From an uncultured Roseibium sp. (GTDB lineage Bacteria; Pseudomonadota; Alphaproteobacteria; Rhizobiales; Stappiaceae): 64,000 bases of DNA. The stretch spans positions 2,046,001 to 2,110,000 of the forward strand of contig NZ_OY780958.1 of NCBI RefSeq assembly GCF_963675985.1, written 5' to 3'. Below the pieces are notes generated by a model, which was given only the letters and a program-made list of their open reading frames with translations, had not been told where the DNA came from and did not search any database. Of the stretch, positions 11,701 through 18,178 are shown in pieces (position 1 is the first letter of the stretch; each line of letters opens with the position of its first letter). Both the position numbers and the translations under genes were made by a program.

Positions 11701-12308
11701 CCGCCCACGGAGACGAGCGGCGCATTGCCGCTCCCGACCACTTCGAAACCCATCGTGAATGGATGCGCTTCACTGCCTGCCACGACTGATACCGCCCCGT
11801 TTCCGAGCAAGACGACCGGTATCAGTCCCCAGACCTTGATATCGATGCCGTCAGGGCCGTCGGCGACGAGATCCAGTTCAGCCTTGTCTTCGGCCGACAG
11901 GTTGACGGGCTTGGTGTACATCACGCCGACACCGAACACGGTGGGCGGTTCGCTGGTGCCGCGAGCCTCGTCCGTGGAAGGCTGGGTGGCCAGATAGAGG
12001 CCGCTCGGTTCCTCCGTGCCCGGCTTGTTGATCGGGTACCAGGTCCCCAGCGCGCCCGGCTCCTTCACAGGAATGCCGAGGGAACTTCCCGAAAGATCAC
12101 CGATCAATCCGGCAATCAGTTTTGCAAGCGTTTCGGGATTGTCGGCCAACCCCTCTCCGGTCTTGCCGACCGGATCCTCGAACCAGTTGTCATTCAGTTC
12201 GCTGACCCCGTCCTGACCCGGGACCGGACGAAGCAGTCCGCAGGCCTGCCCAAGTTGAATGACCTGGCTGTCCGTTTCTTTGGAGGATATCGTGATCGGG
12301 CTTGTCAT
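2790..12308 (-). CDS. Giant 3172-aa repeat protein, DUF6603-like region
   Basis: One uninterrupted frame of 3172 codons. I place the start at ATG 12308, not the upstream in-frame start at 12383, because AAAGGGGG lies just upstream and the ATGA overlap with the preceding stop is typical of coupling. There is no signal peptide. The N-terminal third has repeats of about 260 residues, each marked by a GxGxRxDPWxxP-like element near residues 359 (GSGSRDDPYKVPV), 623 (GAGKADDPWSVPI) and 881 (GQGTRTDPWLLPL), with more divergent copies beyond. Residues about 2190-2500 (FFLRGVAGGFSINRN, LGGYHPAFTPPDFYP, AWFDAGADFLISWQPF, LQMWGPATGG) match what I remember of DUF6603. The final 600 or so residues are a different, Arg/Asp-rich region. 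Composition is rich in Gly, Ala, Leu and Val, suggesting extended beta structure. The function is unknown; a scaffold or surface role is conjecture. Confidence 0.85.
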   Translation of the reverse strand: MTSPITISSKETDSQVIQLGQACGLLRPVPGQDGVSELNDNWFEDPVGKTGEGLADNPETLAKLIAGLIGDLSGSSLGIPVKEPGALGTWYPINKPGTEEPSGLYLATQPSTDEARGTSEPPTVFGVGVMYTKPVNLSAEDKAELDLVADGPDGIDIKVWGLIPVVLLGNGAVSVVAGSEAHPFTMGFEVVGSGNAPLVSVGGFSFDGVRVSVNIAPTASNPVTVSLVVLQLKLPTDPAPADRTLADLQAITGEEILTTASALALAALTKLVGEQPSLPYLLPALGLGPSVPGVEGVALPILRWDRFVENAITGGNLAQPFLDWFTALAGDPNLLSAWLQAVGGAVGGLTGTAAKVSGSGSRDDPYKVPVFSVSGVGTLELSAATETDATGVRHFFPGLAFDSEPFVFGSSDVALTGAADLEFLDFALSSDNGGIEPGRFSAGVVLANKDAGKPLFSGSVAGNSYTFGSFAAGMSVSIAGSDVTVLPACTLNGVVTPSGQYPSIDLTQPDKLVDAAEKELTAAINSAFNQLFGLDGDSKVGTSLAALVGVAPPDGRADDWPLTPPFSVKGIANSIQNPVSALSAYWGDLVSATTPVAGQPPFYFMVEALGYVLQVTGGGTVSGAGKADDPWSVPISSSNGSAAVEAFIEDMGSGAKRLVLGIGAKTSVALAGSSLDLAFTLSMLGLDASTTTGGGITGAQILPGVGFVGSLPGGVSTPQVAGASLKIDNGSLTAGWSPYSGWAWSMEVSAPTLVLDGTEMPVGQPMNYSDGDSLEKLVTDQAETFASILTAVLGVALYRTESRAGLALTGWLGLLPDLASFMPDGVDWPSTMPSLKPTSFDNPVGQIRDQIKAVLSTDAQAKAALGLLGWAIDGTSATAAAVAGQGTRTDPWLLPLGLPGGILGSLWQDDAKTFVAPGLATQQTVTVKSVRAETTVQLDPLALAWADGKPLNSEGLPALGIRCLLSGASGPLVDVAGFKVESVTLGLDLSLDLSGSAPAFKVTPVLEAKQADSGALLKFAALDSVADESDLLSWVNAGVNAAGQAYAGNGTFDLVYRVLTGLGLAVPASGVTADYGIDSAGWRGLLADPLKFMSDALMNALADPATQADLFQAVEKTLNVSFADAVPQPLLALLSGLGILQDQAYGYALNPQAVIAVLRSPSRELSERMTALMSNAAARSAVIASMTGGSGKFSFGPVEISTANGRVITVSLPRGALTLGAFVDPSLAFSVDLESGEIRLDLGLFIPQAGFALVSSIVYTVGGAAPSVTATLEWGDGTVPQPAPLTVYPFNQTKFINQLAAVGPAYVLSIFVAQVVQDRLLDEYPVAPILLELFGLVKKEPMDGGDVWVMKSTLGLFEDPLGWLLSDAVVGSGGQLNIAALNALLTSLPEVSAAGLTLKSGAEGAVLTGLPYGLQLSATASTDTGLFALKPGLTKAIEVANGDVSLDDLGFGLTLTADFQPGLTGSARVVAQIPGLTGGLFLQGGFDKRFGLTIGQVGDGKPTLSLIPFGSWETFALSVASEVAQKLLSTLTDQLLTGLEESGDTELAKFIKNMRSTAATLQIGELIDALIAAQPDPEKLRNAAFGWLHDRLAPANAAATATAVAELVSQALDGVTSDGGLLSYAPSDKVPVTITAGLRGETGDQQIGIWAELSASAAEGRVVIALAPTGVGIPVQGDPDPIVTFGLTAQAVVANSEGPGLTAGFSSNTGISAVIDPLMVNGKQGGAKADQMPDLRVELLPKLFGLDRGGDFDKKVAAALETWLFDVLLYVLPRYVSIVVLNTKAVGTWLDEPLTQSVPLKPGEVLVDAQLLIKDGDLYVLNDIPSLIELGPEQFLGGFVKALTKTQIQIISFSQGGGIWMEPDPGDGSAFGLRFAVPDLSLSAAPNFVFQIGADNKDWIALTGADPDKYNTGIAAYVPLDGLNPDFTKIKLRLINVGVDFQGSSGQPLVDLTRFQLGKIKPRGLITFDFASSGIVDGYGGGIDFEDIAISLAPNNMVSGQQTNAVAQNLLGSGDETSKNNPPTNPGFSARAAWIKGESLGVELYDQSGSSTTRIWIPVQRSFGPVTADKIGFGWDNPSRVASVLFDGSLSLAGLSVELIDLSVSVNVTEITDYTQYSLDLAGLAVSFSGGSVSIEGGLLKNTDPLQYDGEILVKAGTFTIYAVGSFAMVPVDPKDPSKGQAVSLFVFLNVNAPLGGVPAFFLRGVAGGFSINRNIIVPDAGDIMGFPLIKGAISSSEFGKDPTPASALATLSTTVYPEVGSYWVAAGITFTSFELLRVFAMLLVKFGREFEIDVIGVASASLPPELPSKDALAFVELAIVASFKFSEGEISVTAQLTPNSFLLVKDCKLTGGFAAKFWFGSNPNAGNFVVTLGGYHPAFTPPDFYPDVPRLGFDWPVLDTDAVKLSISGGTYFALTPSMIMAGGYLKALFSAGPLKAWFDAGADFLISWQPFYYTIEVHITVGVSLGVEIAGVDVTLSAELGAGLQMWGPATGGLVKVNWYVLSFDIPFGDQTSEETLPNLDWDTFQERMLPQADPSEQGLKLATAAQDGPVPGYDQVVMKVQVTAGLLSDADATKDAVVQATPFAIEVRSVMPASSVTVAESTFSTASPALGIQPMGQTDVTTDVTAGLEIRDDKDNWTPVSLDGRVGVQLQAISGGAPDAIWSTQVFDRQGAPSASMIDGAKFGFSLSTTGDHLVDKLAVMNLLTAFGHESAAPLPLPFDKTPVFTPIPATLGQDQRFAVLMSTVMDATTASSPASRRAAIMQVVADSGVAVIVNQNLSVLASFADDLFQAPPHLAELGFDQAGSAGSFASIRSLPEPKALAAEPGDPDRAPGYLGGTQGYAVHSAPGDAARAPSIYLSAPVVHARWNDVDLTSARSRAGVRMEDTGLHVDVRHGTVGVLDLGTGQGQPVVEGDGPVPVRVYGFDSAQRVVSDMVMEAGGTIVLPEDAVRAAYLGLDDETDASVHGWNRRSTLFQVGHYTMLGDGCTVRPQNSPRLRRRASEQRRGVVSGDDLMIRNRVQQGVRSERPGWTETVFATGVQTVAVVLMKDAPPDATRVKIAATGSPWYVSYGGFADPADIMDVEDGMVMLFDAAAISADTDLRTAVLVKGTDALAGVYGWHKSVGEVRDGWNDHRMQSLARPVPTAAERLSAQTVATAAPGRTRLRVFRR

Positions 12309-13429
12309 TGCGATACCCCCTTTGAAACCGGCTCGGGAGCGAACTCCGACGGCGGGCTTCCAAAATCCCACCGGTGGACCCAATGAACGTCAGGCGGGCG
12401 GCCTTCGCCTCCCGTGGTTCCCGCCCGGGCATTGGCTCCGGCCCGGCCATCGGGCCATCCGAGGCCGCCTGCCCCGGCCCCCCCTGCCTTGCCGCCGGCG
12501 CCGCCTTGGCCCGCGGCGATTTCGAAAATGACGTCGCTGTTGGCCTGCCTGCGGCGGAAATCGAGACGCACAGAGCCCGCGTCCCCGCCCCGGCCGCCGT
12601 CGCCGCCGTTGCCGCCGTCACCGCCATTGCCTCCAGGGCCGATCTTGAAAAAAGCGATGGTCCCCCCGCGACCGCCGCGGCCCCCGGGCTGCCCGGCACC
12701 ACCCGCACCGCCGGAGCCCGGCTGTACCCGGACCCGGCCATATCCGGTCATCGTATGGGCAGAGACCGCGCAATCGCGCAGCGGATCGCCGTTCAGGCCA
12801 GGCGTGCCATGGGCGCCGCTATTTGCGGACCCGCCCTGGGGCGCATCGCGGGAACCCGCCACGCCATCTTCCCCCGCTGCACCGACCTGGCCGGAGCGCC
12901 CGCACGCGCTCGTCAATTCGATGACCGGCAGATCTTCGTGCCGGAGATCCTTCAAGCCGACCCATTGTCCGATCGACAGGCTTGTCGCACCGCCGTTGAT
13001 GATGATCCGTGAGCCCGCCATCATCGTCAGCTTGTGGGTGTAGATTTCCAGGGGGTCGCCAAAAGGCGTTTCCAGCTCGAGCGTGGCGCCTTCGCGCAGG
13101 ACGATATGGTCATAGACGAAGCGCACCCGAAGGTGTCTCCAGGTCTCGGCCGGGGAATGATAGGATCGGTCCTCGATCCAGGACAGCCGGACGGTCTGGC
13201 CGTGGCGGGCGGAATCGAGCCACTTCCAGCGCACCTCCTGCGCGTTGAAGCCCAGAAACGAGACCACCTTGTCCATATGAGCCTGCGCATCCTCGGGCAT
13301 CTCCAGATGTCCGCTGCATTGCGGGCCGGAATATCGCGGCAACGGCAGGGCGAAGGGATCGCAGTCGCGGTCGCGCCTGGGGCGCGGCCATTCGGATGTC
13401 GATCTGAGTTTCCGGGCGCCCGTTGCCAT
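12305..13429 (-). CDS. 374-aa protein with polyglycine (GGX)n region
   Basis: ATG at 13429, one base after the stop of the preceding gene and preceded by GGAGACC; it ends in an ATGA overlap with the giant gene. The N-terminal 150 residues look like a compact domain ending in a beta-rich element (REGATLELE, then MAGSRIIINGGATSLSIG). The rest is Gly-rich: GSGGAGGAGQPGGRGGRGG, then GPGGNGGDGGNGGDGGRGG, and later AAGQGGAGGKAGGAGAGG. Such GGX runs can fold as polyglycine-II bundles, known from snow-flea antifreeze protein and some phage adhesins; that fold is inferred here. There is no signal peptide. It belongs to a set of four Gly-rich products in this operon. Confidence 0.85.
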   Translation of the reverse strand: MATGARKLRSTSEWPRPRRDRDCDPFALPLPRYSGPQCSGHLEMPEDAQAHMDKVVSFLGFNAQEVRWKWLDSARHGQTVRLSWIEDRSYHSPAETWRHLRVRFVYDHIVLREGATLELETPFGDPLEIYTHKLTMMAGSRIIINGGATSLSIGQWVGLKDLRHEDLPVIELTSACGRSGQVGAAGEDGVAGSRDAPQGGSANSGAHGTPGLNGDPLRDCAVSAHTMTGYGRVRVQPGSGGAGGAGQPGGRGGRGGTIAFFKIGPGGNGGDGGNGGDGGRGGDAGSVRLDFRRRQANSDVIFEIAAGQGGAGGKAGGAGAGGLGWPDGRAGANARAGTTGGEGRPPDVHWVHRWDFGSPPSEFAPEPVSKGVSQ

Positions 13430-13430
13430 G

Positions 13431-15962
13431 TCAGGTCTCCTTGATCAAGGCTATGCTGGGCGTCCCGCCATATTCACCGGGAAGGCCTTCGTTGCCGGCG
13501 AGCCCATTGCGCCCGCCCGACGTTCCGCCCTGCCCGCCAGCACCGCCGATGCCGGGCGCGCCTGCGCGCCCGCCTTGCAGGCTCAGGCAGATTTCAGCAG
13601 TCGGAGACATGGCCTTGTAATAGATGGTGACTTGAGGCCCCGGGGTGGCGCCATTGCCCCCGTTGCCGCCGTGTCCCCCATTGCCGCCGTTCCCACCCGG
13701 CGAGCCACCATCGCCGCCACTGCCGCCGGCGCCACCCGTTCCGCCATTGCCGCCGATGTAAGAAATATTGAGACTGGTCTGAATGTCGCCAATCGTGAAG
13801 GTCACCGTCCCCGGCACCGTTCCATCCTGGCCACCGGTTCCCCAGCCGCCATTCGATCCGGGCGCTCCCTGCATCGACCCGTGTCCGTCAGCCCCCCGTG
13901 CGCCCGGGGCTCCCTGCAAGCCCTGAGCGCCGTCCGTGCCCTGGACTGTGATGTTGACCGGGCTACCGTCAGATGACTCCAGTGTGTCGGCGGTTATCGT
14001 CGTCTCCGTCTGGAGGACGATCCGACCTCCCGGTTCCACCGCGATACTGGGCGTGGTCACCTCGACCGTGCGCCTTTGCCTGGATGTAATGACAAGCCTG
14101 TGACCTGCGCGTATACGGATAGGTCCGGTGGCATAGCGAACCGGCCCGGCAGCCAGTGCCTGCGCGGCCGGCACACCTCCCGAACGCGGTGTATCCGACA
14201 GGGTCAGCCAGCCGTTGTAATCGGCGGTGTCGAGTTCCGCGCCCGCCAGGTGGGCGGGGTCAATTCCGCTAAAACCGGCCGTTTTCAGGGAGAGATCCGA
14301 AAGCCCACTGATGACCGCCTTCCCGGCTTGAGCAGGTGCCGCGAGAATTCCGAGTTCCAGAGCATTGGGTGCCCCCTTCCCCGCCGCCGCAGTGGCCGAT
14401 GCCCGCGGGTTCATCAGCGAATTGTAGATTGCGAGCGTATGCCCCGTCGTGCTGTTGGCGCGCGATGTCGTCCCGCCGATCAGCGAAACCTGAACAGGCG
14501 GAGGCGCAAGCAGCGACAAGCCCGCGCTGGCGGCGATCTTGTCGTTCGGCCGCGTCACCTGGAAACACATGTCGGGCAGCGCCGCTGTCAGCGTTGACAC
14601 GAACACGTAGTCGCAGAACCGGTTGGTGCCAATCCCGTAGATCCCGGTGGTAGCAGCAATGCCCGCTGCCGGAGAGACCTTCTGATTGTATCCGACCATG
14701 GTCGCCAACGAACCGCCGAAGTCATGGCCGGTGAAATAGAGATCGCTCGTCGCAATACCGGATATGTCCTTCAGGGCCGCCGTCGTCGCAGTCAGGAGAT
14801 CCGGGAAAAAATCGGACAATCCGGTCAGAACACCGCCAGCCCCCGAACCAGGAAAGGGCCGTGTGGTGCCGTCGTCGTAGAAGGCAAGTATTTCAACCCA
14901 GGAACACGGCCCCCGCAGCGCGACGATCACCTTGCCCAGGGTGGTGAAAACCAGTCCCCAGAGCACACCGTTCACCTTGATGTCCGCCTCCAGGGTGTAA
15001 CCGCTCGGGATTGCGGGACTGGCCCCCAGTTCCGGATGCTGTTCCAGCCCGTACACGATCATCCCCAGTGTCGACAGGGTGTAGGCAAGATCCGCCGAAA
15101 AGCCTTTCGGCTGATCGGTGGTCCCGTTTCCGGGCAAGGCCGGCTGCCCCCCGCCAAAGGCCGTCTGGTAAAAGACCGGCGTACGTTCCAGCCACGGAAC
15201 GTCAGTCACAGGCACCTTGGCCGAGGCCGACTGGCGCGCGCCTGACACGGTCCAGTCGGCCGGGGAACCGGTATCCGACGGGTAGTGGTCGACGGTATCG
15301 AGATTGACGACGAAACTGGCCGGAACCGCCTTGAGCAGTCCGTTGCCGAAATTGTCGTTTCCATATCCCGCGCAGGAAAAGACATAGCTTGCCACGGCGG
15401 AGACCTTGCTCTTGGCGCCGCTGCCGCCGACGGGATCGGATTGTCCAGGGCGAACTTCGGCGGCGACCATTTGCGCAAGAGGAGCCGCAGGTCCCATTCC
15501 CACGACGATCAGAGGATAGGACGTGCCGAACCCGGGAACATTTGCGAGCGCCTCCAGGGCCGTCCAGACCTGATTACGGATTTTTCCGAACATGAACTGA
15601 TATCCGGACGCGATCTGGGCCGTCGGTTCGCTTTTATCGATCTGCAGATCAAGTCCCAGGGAGGGCGGCGGTGACTGTACGCCTGTCAGGTAGCTCTGCC
15701 GAAAATAGGCATCGAACAGCGACCAGTCCGCAGCCAGTGCGAGCACTGCCACATTTCCGTCCCCGCCGGCCAGCGTCCCCGCCACAAGCACGCCGCGCCC
15801 ACCGCCGCTCGAAATCGCACTGTTCTCGAAAGTGGTAACCGCATTGAGTTTCGTCGGCGGCGTGTTCGGCAGCCGCACATTGTTCAGGTCTCCGCCCGCC
15901 ACATCTATCAGGTCAAGCAAGGCGTTGGCCGTGTCGGCGGAGTACTGGGTAACGGAGGCCAT
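13431..15962 (-). CDS. Lipase-like alpha/beta-hydrolase with GGX tail
   Basis: 843 residues from ATG 15962, chosen for the GAGGTG seven bases upstream. Two regions look like class-3-lipase folds in tandem. The first (about residues 60-250) has a degenerate nucleophile elbow, VVGMGPAAPLAQM. The second (about 330-520) has LYFTGHDFGGSLATMVGY, where Asp replaces the usual Ser of GHSLGG, followed by RPNDKIA and TTGHTLAIY, which sit where the acid and His normally lie. An Asp nucleophile is normal in epoxide hydrolases (GHDWGG) but not in lipases, so it may be a hydrolase of altered chemistry or a catalytically dead binding fold. Next come a beta module (VEPGGRIVLQTE) and a collagen/polyglycine-like tail. 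It lacks a signal peptide. Confidence 0.8.
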   Translation of the reverse strand: MASVTQYSADTANALLDLIDVAGGDLNNVRLPNTPPTKLNAVTTFENSAISSGGGRGVLVAGTLAGGDGNVAVLALAADWSLFDAYFRQSYLTGVQSPPPSLGLDLQIDKSEPTAQIASGYQFMFGKIRNQVWTALEALANVPGFGTSYPLIVVGMGPAAPLAQMVAAEVRPGQSDPVGGSGAKSKVSAVASYVFSCAGYGNDNFGNGLLKAVPASFVVNLDTVDHYPSDTGSPADWTVSGARQSASAKVPVTDVPWLERTPVFYQTAFGGGQPALPGNGTTDQPKGFSADLAYTLSTLGMIVYGLEQHPELGASPAIPSGYTLEADIKVNGVLWGLVFTTLGKVIVALRGPCSWVEILAFYDDGTTRPFPGSGAGGVLTGLSDFFPDLLTATTAALKDISGIATSDLYFTGHDFGGSLATMVGYNQKVSPAAGIAATTGIYGIGTNRFCDYVFVSTLTAALPDMCFQVTRPNDKIAASAGLSLLAPPPVQVSLIGGTTSRANSTTGHTLAIYNSLMNPRASATAAAGKGAPNALELGILAAPAQAGKAVISGLSDLSLKTAGFSGIDPAHLAGAELDTADYNGWLTLSDTPRSGGVPAAQALAAGPVRYATGPIRIRAGHRLVITSRQRRTVEVTTPSIAVEPGGRIVLQTETTITADTLESSDGSPVNITVQGTDGAQGLQGAPGARGADGHGSMQGAPGSNGGWGTGGQDGTVPGTVTFTIGDIQTSLNISYIGGNGGTGGAGGSGGDGGSPGGNGGNGGHGGNGGNGATPGPQVTIYYKAMSPTAEICLSLQGGRAGAPGIGGAGGQGGTSGGRNGLAGNEGLPGEYGGTPSIALIKET

Positions 15963-16084
15963 GTCGTCGCACCTCGAATAGCTGGACCGGAAAGTAAACA
16001 CATGGCCCGCCGACCTTTGCCTAAAGGCAGGCTACGTGTCTGGCTTTGTTCGCGTTTTCGGCCGCTGACGGTTTTTGTCAGCGC

Positions 16085-16825
16085 TCAGCCCTGTTTTTTG
16101 ACATGCATGTAGGTCACGCTGCCGTTTGGACCGGTGGTGCCGTTCTGGCCGGGCGTACCGCCACCGCCCCTGGTCCCATCGGGCGCATTAGTCGGGTCCT
16201 GCCCCTCGGCAACCTCGTTCGCGCCGCCGTTGCCGCCGGCGCCGCCATCGCCAAACGCACCGCCCTGTCCTGCCGTGCCTCCCGGGGTCAAGACGGTTAT
16301 GTTTCCCGGAACCTCGGAGTAGTAGTAAACAGAGACCGTTCCCCCACTGCCGCCGTTGCCGCCGTTGCCGCCGGGACCACCCTGGCCGCCATTGCCGCCG
16401 GTGCCCCCCGAGGTCATGTTGCATTGAGGCTGTTGATTGGTGTTGTCGACGCACTGCGGCTCGTTCGAACCGCCGTCGCCGCCGTTACCGCCAACACCGC
16501 CGGAGCCCCCCTTGCCTCCCGCGCCGCCGTTACCGCCCTGAGACCAGACCTGCAGATTTCCGGTCAGCGTGTCGTACTTGATATTGACGGTCGGTGCAGG
16601 CTGTCCGTTCGTACCGTTCTTGCCGGTGCCGCCGGCCGTGCCGCTGCCGGCATTGTTCCCGTCCGTCCCGCAATCGCAGACCAGTTTCTTATGGCAACCG
16701 GTCGTCGTGTGGCACGTGCCGGGAGCGCCATCGGTCCCTGTCGCGCCGGGGTTGCCGGTGGGTCCCTGCTCTCCGTCCGCACCATCCTGTCCGATGATCA
16801 CAATTTGCGCGTCACTCTGGTTCAC
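16085..16825 (-). CDS. 246-aa polyglycine-rich protein
   Basis: I choose GTG 16825 because GGGAGG lies nine bases upstream and the resulting N-terminus (VNQSDAQIVIIGQDG) aligns with that of the neighbouring paralogue (MANQPNVQVIATNG). A longer frame from a TTG at 16867 is possible. Nearly the whole protein is GGX repeat (GGNGGAGGKGGSGGVGGNGG, GGNGGQGGPGGNGGNGG) interrupted by short beta-like segments (TVNIKYDTLTGNLQVW, GGTVSVYYYSEVPG) and a Cys-bearing insert (CHTTTGCHKKLVCDC) that could form disulfides or bind metal. There is no signal peptide. It is a probable structural polyglycine-II element; function unknown. Confidence 0.8.
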   Translation of the reverse strand: MNQSDAQIVIIGQDGADGEQGPTGNPGATGTDGAPGTCHTTTGCHKKLVCDCGTDGNNAGSGTAGGTGKNGTNGQPAPTVNIKYDTLTGNLQVWSQGGNGGAGGKGGSGGVGGNGGDGGSNEPQCVDNTNQQPQCNMTSGGTGGNGGQGGPGGNGGNGGSGGTVSVYYYSEVPGNITVLTPGGTAGQGGAFGDGGAGGNGGANEVAEGQDPTNAPDGTRGGGGTPGQNGTTGPNGSVTYMHVKKQG

Positions 16826-16867
16826 CGCGTGTCCTCCCGATGTCGTTGCAAGTCCGGAATTCGGCAA

Positions 16868-17530
16868 TCAGCTGCCCGCGTCAGGTTGCATCACCACCGT
16901 GGGTCCCTTGCCTGCCGGTGTCGACGCTCCGGTGCCGCCGTTCACACCCGGACTGCCGCCATTTCCGCCGGGGCTTCCGCCCTGCCCCGCGGCGCCGCCC
17001 GCACCAAACTGCGAGGTGTCCAGGCTGTATTTCGGGCTCGAAATGGATTTGTACAGAATGATGATCGACGTCCCGATCTGAGCCGCGGCCCCGCCATTGC
17101 CGCCATTGCCGCCATTGCCGCCGCCACCAGGATTGCCTGCGGCCATTTTGGTTCCGTACTTGCCCTGGCAGCAGCCTGCGACATCGGCACCGTTGCCGCC
17201 ATCGCCGCCCGCTCCGCCTTTGCCGCCATTGCCGCCTTTTCCGCCGTTGCCATTGACAACGGAGATGAGGAACTCACCGGCAATATCGCCTGCCTTGAAC
17301 GTCAGTGACGCCGGGCAGCTTCCGTCCCCGCCGGCCGATCCGGAGCCACCATCGCTGCCGGCCGTGCCGTTCCCGGCGGCAGACGGTGCCGTGGTGCAAT
17401 CTTTATCGTGCTTGCCCCCGCAGGATCCGCCGGTGGCGTTGCCCCCCGGAGACCCACCGCCGCCATCGTTGCCGTTCGTGCCATTCGTTCCATTGGTCGC
17501 GATGACCTGCACATTAGGTTGGTTCGCCAT
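16868..17530 (-). CDS. 220-aa polyglycine-rich protein, paralogue of the next gene
   Basis: ATG 17530 with a GAGGGCG ribosome-binding site, nine bases after the preceding stop. The architecture copies the 246-aa neighbour: a short start MANQPNVQVIATNG, a Gly-rich stretch with a Cys-containing insert (GGSCGGKHDKDC), a beta element (LTFKAGDIAGEFLISVV), long GGX runs (GGKGGNGGKGGAGGDGGNG) and a second beta element (IGTSIIILYKSI). This alternation of strand pairs with GGX blocks suggests two tandem units and an origin by duplication. There is no signal peptide or membrane segment. The similarity to PE_PGRS-type composition is probably convergent. Confidence 0.82.
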   Translation of the reverse strand: MANQPNVQVIATNGTNGTNGNDGGGGSPGGNATGGSCGGKHDKDCTTAPSAAGNGTAGSDGGSGSAGGDGSCPASLTFKAGDIAGEFLISVVNGNGGKGGNGGKGGAGGDGGNGADVAGCCQGKYGTKMAAGNPGGGGNGGNGGNGGAAAQIGTSIIILYKSISSPKYSLDTSQFGAGGAAGQGGSPGGNGGSPGVNGGTGASTPAGKGPTVVMQPDAGS

Positions 17531-17539
17531 CTTGCGCCC

Positions 17540-18178
17540 TCACTTCAAAATCAGCTGGGAAGCCTGGAAAGTTACGGGAATCAGGATCTGGATCTGTCCT
17601 CCCGGTTCGACCGTTACCGTGCCGAAAAGCGCCAGGCCTCCATGCACGTAGGGACTGTTTTCTCCGATAATCAGCGGATTCGACGGTGTGACCGTGATGT
17701 CCTCGCCAGCGGTTACAAGAATTTGTCCCGGGAACTTCAGCGCATTGATGACCTGCTCGTATCCCTTCACCTTTTCACTGTCGCCGTTCACGAATGTCAG
17801 CATGGCCGCATCGATCTTCCTGAGGTCCTGAGGCGCAATGAAGCTCTCCAGGGCGCAATCGTCTGCCTTGGCCCGCTCGATGGCGGTCATGATGTCAGTG
17901 GTGAGAACCGCATCGGGATAATCGAGGTGCCTGTCGTTCCCCTCCTTGAACTGGGAATCCGGAATGCCCCCGATCCTTTTCAGTTCCTCGATCGAGTTCA
18001 CATTAATCAACTTTGAGTTGAGATTATCCAGATTGGGGTCCGCTGAAGCCTTCATTGGTCCCTTATGAGACTTGGGTCCAAACGACACCCCATCGAGATC
18101 GTCCAAGCGCAGCCCGACGGCTTCCGCGGTCCGTGCGACCATGTCCCGATGAGCTTCGGAGTAGGATTGAAATGCCAC
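17540..18178 (-). CDS. First gene of the giant-protein operon, 212 aa
   Basis: GTG start at 18178 preceded by a strong AGGAGGAG. The first 140 residues are mixed, charged and probably soluble (MAFQSYSEAHRDMVARTAEA). The C-terminal 60 are beta-rich: GQILVTAGEDITVTPSNPL, then GTVTVEPGGQIQILIPVTF. The VEPGG-I element recurs in the 843-aa lipase-like protein (VEPGGRIVL) and in looser form in the 374-aa protein, so this small beta module seems shared across the operon and may be an assembly or docking element. I recognise no named family. It is promoter-proximal and divergent from the hydroxylase gene. Confidence 0.82.
   Translation of the reverse strand: MAFQSYSEAHRDMVARTAEAVGLRLDDLDGVSFGPKSHKGPMKASADPNLDNLNSKLINVNSIEELKRIGGIPDSQFKEGNDRHLDYPDAVLTTDIMTAIERAKADDCALESFIAPQDLRKIDAAMLTFVNGDSEKVKGYEQVINALKFPGQILVTAGEDITVTPSNPLIIGENSPYVHGGLALFGTVTVEPGGQIQILIPVTFQASQLILK

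Noticed and set aside
12414..17514. Possible CRISPR or DNA-level tandem repeat in the GGX-coding DNA
   Set aside because: Repeats are short codon-level (GGN)n patterns without constant units or spacers; they are explained by the encoded polyglycine.
12259..17651. Long Pro/Arg-rich frames on the plus strand opposite the Gly-rich genes
   Set aside because: They are antisense shadows of GGX codons (GGN read as NCC) with no ribosome-binding sites; the minus-strand frames form an ordered operon.
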